From Proteobacteria bacterium UBA1844 (lineage in GTDB: Bacteria > Pseudomonadota > Gammaproteobacteria > Steroidobacterales > Woeseiaceae), in assembly GCA_002338615.1 (NCBI GenBank), contig DDIS01000176.1:1-6467 (forward strand): a stretch of 6,467 nucleotides of DNA. Direction: 5' to 3'. The notes below the pieces were generated by a model. The model was not told the origin of the DNA, did not search any database, and worked only from the letters and a program-made list of their open reading frames with translations. Of this stretch, positions 1 to 5,755 are shown one piece after another. A program made the translations under genes and the position numbers. Position 1 is the first letter of the stretch; each line of letters starts with the position of its first letter.

Positions 1-2
1 AC

Positions 3-419
3 AATGCCAGTGAAATCTGTGCGAGAGACCTGCAGCCAGCGGTGCTGGTACTTATGCCGTTTTTCTTCGTCATGATCGGCGTTCAGGCGCAATGGGAGAT
101 TCTCAATCAGCCGGTGTTGCTGTGGCTGGTCGTGGGGTTGATCGCAATTGCCGTTGTTTCCAAAGCCGTTGGCGGCGTGTTGGGCGCGCTGGGCGTTGTG
201 TCGTGGCGTGACCGGTGGCTGATCGGTTTCGGCATGATCGCTCGCGGCGAGGTGGGGCTCATAATCGCCAGTATTGGTGCCGCGCAAGGCCACATCACAC
301 GTCCCATATTCGTCGCTCTGGTGTTGACGACCATTATCGTATCGGTACTCGGGCCAATGCTGATGCTGCCGCTTGCCAAACGGCTGCGTGCAGAAATGAC
401 CGCCGGGGTGGCACGATGA
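3..419 (+). CDS. CPA2-family cation/proton antiporter, C-terminal part (5' end outside window)
   Basis: The reading frame is open from the first bases of the window to a TGA at 417-419, giving 138 residues of a longer integral membrane protein. It shows at least three hydrophobic segments: residues starting LVLMPFFFVMIGV, then LWLVVGLIAIAVV, and a final one near IFVALVLTTIIVSVLGPML. Between them lies the signature IARGEVGLII followed by a Gly-rich stretch and G-H-I. This pattern is typical of the last helices of CPA2 exchangers (Kef/NapA/GerN-like Na+/H+ or K+/H+ antiporters). The fragment ends soon after the transmembrane domain, so no C-terminal RCK/TrkA-N nucleotide-binding domain is present. 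That argues against a full-length KefB/KefC and for a NapA-like Na+(K+)/H+ antiporter. The GTG at 42 is internal and not the start. The stop overlaps the next start codon (ATGA). Family call is fairly sure; ion specificity is unknown. Confidence 0.85.
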   Translation, partial: NASEICARDLQPAVLVLMPFFFVMIGVQAQWEILNQPVLLWLVVGLIAIAVVSKAVGGVLGALGVVSWRDRWLIGFGMIARGEVGLIIASIGAAQGHITRPIFVALVLTTIIVSVLGPMLMLPLAKRLRAEMTAGVAR

Positions 420-1540
420 GCCGCATAGTCTCCTCGCCGCCCAGGCACGGCCCCGCCGGGATCGTCCACGCTGAGCGCATACGGGAGGCCGTTACCGCGT
501 ACGGTGAAGGCGATGATCTGTATGCGGCAATGCTCGACGACATTGGCCGCGCAACCGATACCATCCGGCTGGAAAGCTACATTTTTGCCGGCGATGAAAT
601 CGGCTGGCGGTTCGCCAACGCGCTCGCCAGACAAGCCAAGGCGGGTGTTCGGGTTCGAGTCCACATGGATGGGGCTGGCGCGCTGTTCGAGGGCACCGAG
701 AAGCTCTTTCGGTATCTAGTTGGAGCGGGCGTCGAAGCCCGCTGGTTCAACCGTTGGCGCTGGACTGATCCGTGGCATTACAACCGACGCAACCACCGCA
801 AGCTGCTTGTCGTCGACGAGCGCAGCGTCTACCTGGGCGGGTTCAACCTTCACCGCGAAAGCTCTGCGGTTTTGGTGGGTGCACAGCGCTGGCGCGACGT
901 ACACGTATGTCTAATCTCGCAGCTTGTCGAACCGGCGATTGGTCTGTTCGATGACCTTTGGGAGGGGCGGGCTACGCCATCACCACCCCCCTGGGTGGGA
1001 CCATACCGGCTGGTACCTAACGACACGCGAGCCTGCCGACATGTTTTGTACTGTGACTACATGGAAGCGCTAACGGCGGCGAATCACAGCGTATGCATTG
1101 CTACACCGTATTTTGTCCCCAATCGTCGCTTTCGATCAGCGCTTGTTGCCGCCGTGCGTCGCGGTGTCCAGGTGCGCGTGCTGCTGCCTGCGCAAAATGA
1201 CCAGCGCCTGGTGCAATGGGCCAGTCATGCATTGGCGCGGCCTCTTATACAACGCGGCGTCGAGTTTTTCGAATACCGGCCGCGCATGCTGCACGCCAAA
1301 GTGACGCTCATCGATGAGGGCTGGGCCATGGTCGGCTCAGCCAACGTCGACTATCGAAGTTTTTTTGTGAATCGCGAGCTCAACCTCGTGAGTCGCACCA
1401 CCGCGCTATGCCGACAGCTAGATGCGCTGATGCGTGAGGATTTATCCGAATCGCGCGAGCTCAGACTGTCGCGACGACCGCCTATCGGTGTGCGCGCGGT
1501 ATTGGAATTTATGGCGCGGCGATTGCGCCGCTGGTTATGA
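416..1540 (+). CDS. cardiolipin synthase / phospholipase D-like protein (ClsB-like)
   Basis: The product is 374 residues with two complete HKD (HxKxxxxD) phospholipase D motifs: His127/Lys129/Asp134 in NHRKLLVVD, followed by the usual GGFN, and His293/Lys295/Asp300 in LHAKVTLID, followed by GSANVDYRS. The N-terminal part contains IRLESYIFAGDEIG, as in cardiolipin synthases. Members of this family join phosphatidyl groups to make cardiolipin at the inner membrane. There are no N-terminal transmembrane helices, unlike ClsA, and the length is closer to E. coli ClsB (about 410). The frame is open further upstream, to 215, but that part lies inside the antiporter gene. The ATG at 416 overlaps the antiporter stop by 4 bp and is preceded by a G-rich stretch (405-411), so it is chosen as start. 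Translational coupling is likely. The C-terminus is basic (RRLRRWL), which may help membrane association. The exact substrate (cardiolipin or another phospholipid) is not provable here. Confidence 0.9.
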   Translation: MSRIVSSPPRHGPAGIVHAERIREAVTAYGEGDDLYAAMLDDIGRATDTIRLESYIFAGDEIGWRFANALARQAKAGVRVRVHMDGAGALFEGTEKLFRYLVGAGVEARWFNRWRWTDPWHYNRRNHRKLLVVDERSVYLGGFNLHRESSAVLVGAQRWRDVHVCLISQLVEPAIGLFDDLWEGRATPSPPPWVGPYRLVPNDTRACRHVLYCDYMEALTAANHSVCIATPYFVPNRRFRSALVAAVRRGVQVRVLLPAQNDQRLVQWASHALARPLIQRGVEFFEYRPRMLHAKVTLIDEGWAMVGSANVDYRSFFVNRELNLVSRTTALCRQLDALMREDLSESRELRLSRRPPIGVRAVLEFMARRLRRWL

Positions 1541-1558
1541 CGGGCTCAGAGAGTCCTT

Positions 1559-1564
1559 AAGGAG
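1559..1564 (+). promoter_or_regulatory. strong Shine-Dalgarno (AAGGAG) for the NTF2-like gene
   Basis: AAGGAG lies 8 nt before the ATG at 1573. It sits inside a perfect 10-bp palindrome, TCCTTAAGGA (1554-1563). The ten bases TAAGGAGACG (1558-1567) recur exactly at 3207-3216 in front of the cytochrome c gene. Confidence 0.75.
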
Positions 1565-1572
1565 ACGACGAC

Positions 1573-2046
1573 ATGCAAGTGTTTGCAAAAATTGTCACTA
1601 TCGTTGGACTGATTGCGGCTGCACCCTTGCCCGCCCAAGCGAGCGATGAAGACCGCGAAGCGATCATCGGTATTATCGCAGCAATCGAGAAGGGTTGGGA
1701 GGCGGCGGACGGCACGCCGTTTCGGCAACACTTTTTGGACTTCGAAGGCGCCCGCTACATCGAAGGCGGCGGCCAGAACGAGGGCCTTACCGACCTCATC
1801 GAACACCACGTGGAGCCAGAAGGTGACGCGCTATCGGGATTCGAGCTGGACTTCTCAAACATCGAAACTCACATAGAGGGAGAGTTCGCGTGGGCAATTG
1901 CCGACGTCGAGGTGATGGCGACGGTCAAGCGCGACGATCGTCAGATCCACAACCGCGGGCACGAGACGTTTCTGTTTCGGCGCATCGGCAGCGACTGGAA
2001 GGTTGTGCACACGCACAGCTCGAGCCGCCCGGTCAAGAAGGACTGA
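1573..2046 (+). CDS. exported NTF2/SnoaL-like (DUF4440-type) protein
   Basis: The product is 157 residues. Residues 1-23 form a signal peptide: a short basic start, the hydrophobic core IVTIVGLIAAAPLP, and an AQA cleavage site before Ser24, so the mature protein of about 134 residues should be periplasmic. The mature part looks like a cone-shaped NTF2-like fold. It has an N-terminal helix with IAAIEKGWEAAD, then strands with alternating polar and hydrophobic residues, ending in a typical block with GHETFLFRRIGSDWKVVHTHSS (residues 129-150). That last block is characteristic of SnoaL/DUF4440 proteins. This fold is used by enzymes and by non-catalytic ligand-binding proteins, so no reaction is assigned. 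The start is fixed by the strong AAGGAG 8 nt upstream. The gene follows the cardiolipin synthase by 32 bp, and the next ORF begins 3 bp after its stop in the same frame. Export is well supported, fold moderately so. Confidence 0.8.
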   Translation: MQVFAKIVTIVGLIAAAPLPAQASDEDREAIIGIIAAIEKGWEAADGTPFRQHFLDFEGARYIEGGGQNEGLTDLIEHHVEPEGDALSGFELDFSNIETHIEGEFAWAIADVEVMATVKRDDRQIHNRGHETFLFRRIGSDWKVVHTHSSSRPVKKD

Positions 2047-2049
2047 GCG

Positions 2050-2352
2050 ATGCTGCGCCTGGTTTACCGCCACCTGGTCGTCGACCCGGCCCAAACCGGT
2101 CTGACCGCAGCCGTGGTGGTGGTGATCCCTATCCTCGAAGGCTTCGACGAGGGGTGGGTGGTGCCGCTCGGCGATGCGATCGCCGACACCGTCGGCACTT
2201 TTGCCATCGTAGAAGCAGAGCGTCGGCTGGGGGATGGATTGAAATTTGACGGCGAACTTCACTGTTTTCTTGACGCGGATAAAAACGACCGGTTGCTTTC
2301 GGGATTTCGCCGCGACAGTTTCATCACGCTGCGGTTGGCGAGGTACCTGTGA
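2050..2352 (+). CDS. small protein of unknown function (100 residues)
   Basis: I do not recognise this protein. It is 100 residues long with no signal peptide, no convincing transmembrane helix and no Cys cluster (one Cys only). A Val-rich stretch (TAAVVVVIPILEG, residues 19-31) and alternating hydrophobic patterns suggest a beta-rich fold. Near the C-terminus, FLDADKNDRLLSGF (residues 73-86) loosely resembles the D-x-D-x-N-x loop and following strand of small transthyretin-like or Ca-binding beta sandwiches, but this is only a visual similarity. Coding is supported by GC-biased third positions, an AAGGA (2038-2042) 7 nt before the ATG, and its position: it starts 3 bp after the NTF2-like gene stop and its TGA overlaps the GTG of the hydrolase gene. 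It is in the same frame as the upstream gene, separated only by TGA-GCG. It could be a separate small protein or the remnant of a C-terminal domain. Confidence 0.6.
   Translation: MLRLVYRHLVVDPAQTGLTAAVVVVIPILEGFDEGWVVPLGDAIADTVGTFAIVEAERRLGDGLKFDGELHCFLDADKNDRLLSGFRRDSFITLRLARYL
2340..2343 (+). promoter_or_regulatory. ribosome binding site deciding the GTG start of the hydrolase
   Basis: GAGG lies 5 nt before the GTG at 2349-2351. There is no in-frame ATG downstream until well after the nucleophile motif, near residue 120, so this site supports GTG as the real start. Confidence 0.5.
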
Positions 2353-3209
2353 GCTGGCTTGATCAATGGCGGCGCAGCACTCGCCGGGCCTCCCTGTACA
2401 CCGAGATTCGCGGTGACGGTGATGAAACCCTGGTGTTTATTGCCGGTTTGGGTGGCACCACCCGCTATTGGGCGAGCCGTTTGTCGCCGATCGAAGATCG
2501 CTACCGTGTCGTCCTCATCGATCTGCTGGGTTTCGGTCAATCGCCAAAACCCTGGGCGCAATACAGCGTCGAACGCCATGTCGACGCGCTACATAAGGTC
2601 CTCAAGGATCTCGGACCGATCACCTTGGTCGGCCACTCCCTGGGTGCCTTAGTGACCGTTGCCTACGCGGCCCGGTTTCCGGAGCAGGTGCACAACATTA
2701 TTGTAATGGGCATGCCAAACTTCGGCTCACAAAGCCGGGCGTATCGTTACTTTCGCAGCGGGCGCGTCAAATACGGCTACGTGTACACCAACGTCTTTCT
2801 GACAATGGTCGCTTGTATTGTCAGCCGTCGTGTTGTCGGCTGGTTGCTACCGTACCTGATCAAAAGTGTGCCGCGCGAAGTCGCAGAGGACCTCGTGAAA
2901 CACACCTGGCGCTCGTCCACTTCGTCTCTGTGGGAGGTCGTCTACCGCTATGACGTTGCGCAAGACCTGCGTAACTTGCCGACGCGTATCGGCGTGCTGT
3001 TCATCCATGGTGAATTGGACGTTATGGCACCGCTGCCGCACATCGAAGAACTGACCGCGGAGGGTTCGCGATGGCGGCTCCGGGTCTTGCGCGGCGTCGA
3101 CCACCACCCGTTCTTGCGAGATCCTGATGGCTGCCTGGCGACCATTGACGCGACCGTGAGAAACGCTGAGTACCCGCCGCGACTCGTGGCCGTGTCGAGC
3201 GACAAATAA
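2349..3209 (+). CDS. alpha/beta-fold hydrolase (lipase/esterase-like)
   Basis: The product is 286 residues with a classic alpha/beta hydrolase layout. The first core strand and oxyanion-hole loop read LVFIAGLGGTTRYW (residues 28-41), and IDLLGFGQS (57-65) is the usual turn after strand 4. The nucleophile elbow is GHSLG with Ser97. The catalytic acid is probably Asp224 in FIHGELDVMAP, and the base is His252 or His253 in GVDHHPFL. All three parts of the triad are therefore visible. The lid region between about residues 125 and 205 is long, basic and partly hydrophobic (VFLTMVACIVSRRVVGWLL, 149-167), compatible with a lipid-like or membrane-associated substrate. No signal peptide is visible, so it should be cytoplasmic. 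The GTG start overlaps the preceding stop (GTGA), which implies translational coupling. The substrate cannot be inferred; nearby phospholipid synthesis makes a lipase or lysophospholipase role worth testing, but haloalkane or epoxide hydrolase relatives are not excluded. Confidence 0.88.
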   Translation: MSWLDQWRRSTRRASLYTEIRGDGDETLVFIAGLGGTTRYWASRLSPIEDRYRVVLIDLLGFGQSPKPWAQYSVERHVDALHKVLKDLGPITLVGHSLGALVTVAYAARFPEQVHNIIVMGMPNFGSQSRAYRYFRSGRVKYGYVYTNVFLTMVACIVSRRVVGWLLPYLIKSVPREVAEDLVKHTWRSSTSSLWEVVYRYDVAQDLRNLPTRIGVLFIHGELDVMAPLPHIEELTAEGSRWRLRVLRGVDHHPFLRDPDGCLATIDATVRNAEYPPRLVAVSSDK

Positions 3210-3213
3210 GGAG
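3208..3213 (+). promoter_or_regulatory. Shine-Dalgarno (AAGGAG) for the cytochrome c gene
   Basis: AAGGAG overlaps the TAA stop of the hydrolase gene (3207-3209) and lies 10 nt before the ATG at 3224. It is part of the same ten-base block found in front of the NTF2-like gene. Confidence 0.7.
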
Positions 3214-3223
3214 ACGTACGAAG

Positions 3224-3670
3224 ATGCTATTCGATTTAAGAAGACTACGGATTGTCCAATTGCTAGCGGTCGCCGGCCTCGCCGGTTGCAGCCCGGGTGA
3301 TGCCGGCAGCGATAGTGTGGAAGGTCGTTGGTACACCGCAGCGCAAGTCGATCAAGGACAAGCGTTATTTGCGACGCATTGCGCGAGTTGCCACGGCGAT
3401 CGTGCACAAGGTCTGGCGGAGGACTGGAAAAAGACGGATGCCAATGGCAATTATCCGCCGCCTCCGTTGAATGGCTCAGCGCACGCGTGGCATCACCCGC
3501 TTGTGGTCTTGGAGAATACGATTGCCGCCGGTGGTGCGCCCGTGGGCGGGGTCATGCCGGGATTTGCCGGGACATTGGGTGATGAGGAAGCGCGCGCCAC
3601 GATCGCCTATTTTCAGAGTCTCTGGTCTGACGAGATTTATGCTCGCTGGCAAGAGATCGATGCACGATAA
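3224..3670 (+). CDS. c-type cytochrome, lipoprotein, single haem
   Basis: The product is 148 residues. The N-terminus is a lipoprotein signal: basic residues, a hydrophobic core (IVQLLAVAG) and the lipobox LAGC with the acylated Cys at position 22. This places the protein at the periplasmic face of a membrane. The next residues (SPGDAG) are not the inner-membrane Asp+2 signal, so outer-membrane sorting is possible. The haem site is CASCH (Cys53, Cys56, His57). The likely distal haem ligand is Met111 in GGVMPGF, followed by the usual C-terminal helix of class I cytochromes (DEEARATIAYFQSLW). A polyproline patch and a HAWHH cluster (residues 78-91) lie in between. It should carry electrons, but its partners are unknown. 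It starts 14 bp after the hydrolase stop and is followed 21 bp later by the DUF411 protein, suggesting a shared periplasmic redox or copper role (inference). Confidence 0.92.
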   Translation: MLFDLRRLRIVQLLAVAGLAGCSPGDAGSDSVEGRWYTAAQVDQGQALFATHCASCHGDRAQGLAEDWKKTDANGNYPPPPLNGSAHAWHHPLVVLENTIAAGGAPVGGVMPGFAGTLGDEEARATIAYFQSLWSDEIYARWQEIDAR

Positions 3671-3691
3671 CGACTAAACAGTGAGGGCAGT

Positions 3692-4228
3692 ATGAGCAAT
3701 CAAAAAGACCGGCCAGCCAAGCCAAATTCAAAGCCATCAAAGTCGAGGGTCACCTGGTTCAGCGCCGCCGCCGTTGCCGTTGTTGCCGCCATCGTCGGTG
3801 GCATCATATGGTTGGCGCCGCCGCCGCTCACGCCCGATGACGCAGACGTTGTTGTGTACAAGACCGCGACCTGCGGCTGTTGCGAAGAATGGGTTGATCA
3901 TCTGCGCGAGCAAGATCTACATGTTTCCGTGGTCAACGTACGGGAAACGCGATCCGTGCAGCAGCGCCTGGGTGTGCCCGCGACGCTAGGCTCCTGTCAC
4001 ACAGCGAAGGTGGGCGACTACTTCGTGGAAGGGCATGTGCCGGCCGATTTGGTACAGCAATTGTTGGTGGAACAACCGGAGAATCTGCGCGGCATTGCCG
4101 TGCCGGGTATGCCGATCGGCTCACCCGGTATGGAGGGGCCTAATCCGGTTACCTACGACGTAGTGAGCGTGGACCTTGAAGGCGACGTCGCCGTGTACGC
4201 AACCCGTCAGGGACAAACGGCCGACTGA
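3692..4228 (+). CDS. DUF411 / CopG-like copper-associated protein, membrane-anchored
   Basis: The product is 178 residues. A Lys-rich cytoplasmic start (residues 1-19) is followed by one transmembrane helix at about 22-42 and no obvious cleavage site, so the domain is probably tethered in the periplasm. The DUF411 domain shows the motif TCGCC (Cys61, Cys63, Cys64), SCHT (Cys102, His103), YFVEGHVP (His115) and AVPGMPIGSPGME (Met140, Met147). These are hallmark residues of the family. P. aeruginosa-type CopG, a DUF411 protein, has a thioredoxin-like fold in which four cysteines hold a multinuclear copper cluster; the four cysteines here fit that arrangement. The likely role is copper binding or Cu redox in the envelope; this rests on the family. 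GAGG (3683-3686) precedes the ATG by 5 nt. It is the last gene of the run, just after the cytochrome c. No copper ATPase or CopA/CopB is visible in this window. Confidence 0.88.
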   Translation: MSNQKDRPAKPNSKPSKSRVTWFSAAAVAVVAAIVGGIIWLAPPPLTPDDADVVVYKTATCGCCEEWVDHLREQDLHVSVVNVRETRSVQQRLGVPATLGSCHTAKVGDYFVEGHVPADLVQQLLVEQPENLRGIAVPGMPIGSPGMEGPNPVTYDVVSVDLEGDVAVYATRQGQTAD

Positions 4229-4260
4229 CGCCTGATCGTTTCATTAACACGCTCTGCGCC

Positions 4261-4274
4261 CGCGCCGTGGCGCG
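4261..4274. terminator. GC-rich palindrome, possible weak terminator
   Basis: CGCGCC-GT-GGCGCG is a perfect 6-bp inverted repeat with a 2-nt centre (in RNA, five pairs with a 4-nt loop). It starts 33 nt after the DUF411 stop. No T-tract follows, so it is not a standard intrinsic terminator. It could be a pause or Rho-associated element, or an operator just upstream of the TTGACT element. Confidence 0.25.
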
Positions 4275-4279
4275 ACCCG

Positions 4280-4308
4280 TTGACTTGAATGTTGGATACA
4301 GGTTGTAG
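4280..4308 (+). promoter_or_regulatory. weak sigma70-like promoter candidate for nqr
   Basis: TTGACT (4280-4285) matches the -35 consensus at five of six positions. At 17-bp spacing the -10 would be TTGTAG (4303-4308), a poor match; TAGCAT at 4306-4311 is better but 20 bp away. Only the -35 half is persuasive. Location in the gap before nqrA fits. Confidence 0.25.
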
Positions 4309-4365
4309 CATGGCGTAATGGTCGTTGAGGGGCGCGGTAAGTGATTTCGACGCGGCCATATTGCA

Positions 4366-4383
4366 CGAACACTGATGTGTTCG
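4366..4383. promoter_or_regulatory. perfect 7-4-7 inverted repeat in the nqrA leader
   Basis: CGAACAC-TGAT-GTGTTCG has perfectly complementary 7-bp arms around a 4-nt centre. It ends 22 nt before the nqrA ATG. It could be a dimeric repressor or activator operator, or an RNA hairpin in the leader next to the translation start. I cannot name a regulator. Confidence 0.45.
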
Positions 4384-4405
4384 GATTCCACCAACGGTCG
4401 CGACA

Positions 4406-5755
4406 ATGACGATTCGGATTAAACGCGGGCTCGACCTTCCGATTGCCGGCATGCCGACACAACGACTGGCCGCCGATTCGGTCTCGACGCAAACGGTGGC
4501 GCTGTTGGGCGGTGACTACGTTGGTCTCAAACCCAATTTGCGGGTTGCCGAGGGTGAGCGCGTGTGCTTGGGTCAACCGGTGTTCGAAGACCGGGCAACG
4601 CCGGGCGTGCAATTCACCGCACCGGCATCCGGGATTGTTGCCGCCATTCACCGTGGAGCGCGACGGCGGCTGCAGTCGGTTGTCATTCAGTGCGACGGGA
4701 ACGAGGAACGCGCCTTTGAATGCTGGTCCCGTTCAGCGCTGAGCGACCTTGATCCGCAGGCGGTACGTGCCAATCTGCTCGCCTCGGGATTGTGGACGTC
4801 GTTTAGGACGAGACCCTTCGACCGGGTGCCGACGCCGGAGTCAATGCCTGCGGCGATATTTGTGACCGCCATTGATACCAATCCGCTGGCCGCCGACCCC
4901 AATCTCGTCATATCTGCCGACGCCACGGCGTTTCATGATGGTGTACGCGTCATCCGCGCGCTCACGGAAGGCAAGGTCTACATTTGCGCGGCGCCCGGCA
5001 ATTCGATCCTCGAAAACGCAATAGAGCGCGTCGAAACAGTCAACTTTTCCGGTCCCCACCCGGCCGGTCTGGTCGGGACTCACGTGCACTTCCTGGCCCC
5101 CGTCAGTCATGAAAGGATCGTATGGCATTTGAATTATCAGGACGTCATCGCCATTGGCCGCTTGTTTACCACCGGCCGCCTGGATGCCACCCGAATCGTC
5201 TCGATAGCGGGTCCCAGGGTTCGCAATCCGCGATTGCTGCGGGTGCCGCTCGGCGCTCACCTTGAGGAACTCCTTCGCGGCGAGTTGCTTGACGGTGCAA
5301 GCCGAAGTATATCGGGCTCGGTGCTGTCAGGTCGCCGGGCCGCAGGTGCGGAAGCGTATCTCGGCCGCTATCACCTTCAGGTCAGTGCGATCGAGGAGCA
5401 GTCGAGCCGCGAATTCCTGGGTTGGCTCGCGCCGGGTAAGAACAAATTCTCCGCCAGCGGGATGTTCCTTTCCAGTGTGTTGCCGAAGCGTTTTTTCGAT
5501 TTGAGCACGTCACAGAACGGCAGTCCGCGAGCGTTGGTACCCATTGGCAGTTTCGAAAAGGTGATGCCGCTCAACGTCCTCATTACGCCGCTGCTCAAGG
5601 CGTTGCTTGTAAATGACACCGAGACTGCGATTGCGCTGGGTTGTCTGGAACTGGTTGAAGAAGATCTGGCGCTATGCTCGTTCGTTTGTAACAGTAAATA
5701 CAACTACGGTGAGGCGCTTCGCGACACGCTCGCCTCCATCGAGAAAACGGGTTGA
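4406..5755 (+). CDS. nqrA: Na+-translocating NADH:quinone reductase subunit A
   Basis: The 449-residue product matches NqrA along its whole length (family about 445-450). Recognisable blocks are IKRGLDLPIAG at the N-terminus, TAPASGIV (71-78), SGLWTSFRTRPFDRVP (127-142), FVTAIDTNPLAADP (152-165), SGPHPAGLVGTHVHFL (215-230), NYQDVIAIG (243-251), SGSVLSG (303-309), YLGRYHLQVS (318-327) and PGKNKFS (343-349). NqrA is the peripheral cytoplasmic subunit of the six-subunit NQR complex, which oxidises NADH, reduces ubiquinone and pumps Na+ out. NqrA contributes to quinone binding. The start is the ATG giving the conserved N-terminus; the nearest upstream in-frame stop is at 4373-4375 and no other start lies between. 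There is no clear Shine-Dalgarno, unusual compared with neighbours. The C-terminal block usually read as FVCPGKY/FVCPSKY is FVCNSKY here (Asn429). The stop overlaps the nqrB start by one base. Confidence 0.97.
   Translation: MTIRIKRGLDLPIAGMPTQRLAADSVSTQTVALLGGDYVGLKPNLRVAEGERVCLGQPVFEDRATPGVQFTAPASGIVAAIHRGARRRLQSVVIQCDGNEERAFECWSRSALSDLDPQAVRANLLASGLWTSFRTRPFDRVPTPESMPAAIFVTAIDTNPLAADPNLVISADATAFHDGVRVIRALTEGKVYICAAPGNSILENAIERVETVNFSGPHPAGLVGTHVHFLAPVSHERIVWHLNYQDVIAIGRLFTTGRLDATRIVSIAGPRVRNPRLLRVPLGAHLEELLRGELLDGASRSISGSVLSGRRAAGAEAYLGRYHLQVSAIEEQSSREFLGWLAPGKNKFSASGMFLSSVLPKRFFDLSTSQNGSPRALVPIGSFEKVMPLNVLITPLLKALLVNDTETAIALGCLELVEEDLALCSFVCNSKYNYGEALRDTLASIEKTG

Larger units (their letters stand above)
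4229..4405. other. intergenic region between the DUF411 gene and nqrA
   Basis: This 177-bp gap is the only substantial non-coding stretch. It probably ends the upstream transcription unit and carries the nqr promoter. It holds a GC-rich palindrome at 4261-4274, a TTGACT element at 4280-4285 and a 7-bp dyad at 4366-4383. I see no tRNA, small RNA or convincing small gene; an eight-codon ORF at 4318 has no ribosome binding site. Confidence 0.7.

Noticed and set aside
215..415. Upstream extension of the cardiolipin synthase frame to 215
   Set aside because: This part overlaps the antiporter coding region, encodes an Arg/His-rich shadow sequence, and the ATG at 416 with ATGA overlap gives a normal ClsB-like N-terminus.
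107..664. Minus-strand ORF of 185 codons over the antiporter end and cardiolipin synthase start
   Set aside because: It is antisense to two genes with clear family motifs, its protein is rich in Pro, Arg and Thr without recognisable domains, and it crosses a gene boundary.
2044..2046. TGA as a recoded selenocysteine codon joining the two ORFs
   Set aside because: The upstream protein already ends like a normal NTF2-like protein, an ATG follows after one codon with its own AAGGA site, and I saw no SECIS-like hairpin directly after the TGA.
2847..3407. Minus-strand ORF of 186 codons opposite the hydrolase and cytochrome genes
   Set aside because: The + strand carries the catalytic His/Asp region and the CASCH haem motif; the antisense protein has an Arg/His-rich low-information composition typical of a shadow frame.
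4318..4344. Short upstream ORF (eight codons from ATG 4318) in the nqrA leader
   Set aside because: There is no ribosome binding site, no run of regulatory codons and no competing hairpins that would suggest a leader peptide.
4366..4383. Dyad in the nqrA leader as a LexA-type box
   Set aside because: The CGAAC/GTTCG half-sites resemble the Gram-positive LexA box, but the spacing is 8 nt rather than 4, and it does not fit the gammaproteobacterial CTGT-N8-ACAG form.
4841..5260. Minus-strand ORF of 139 codons inside nqrA
   Set aside because: It is fully inside the strongly conserved nqrA frame and has no recognisable features.
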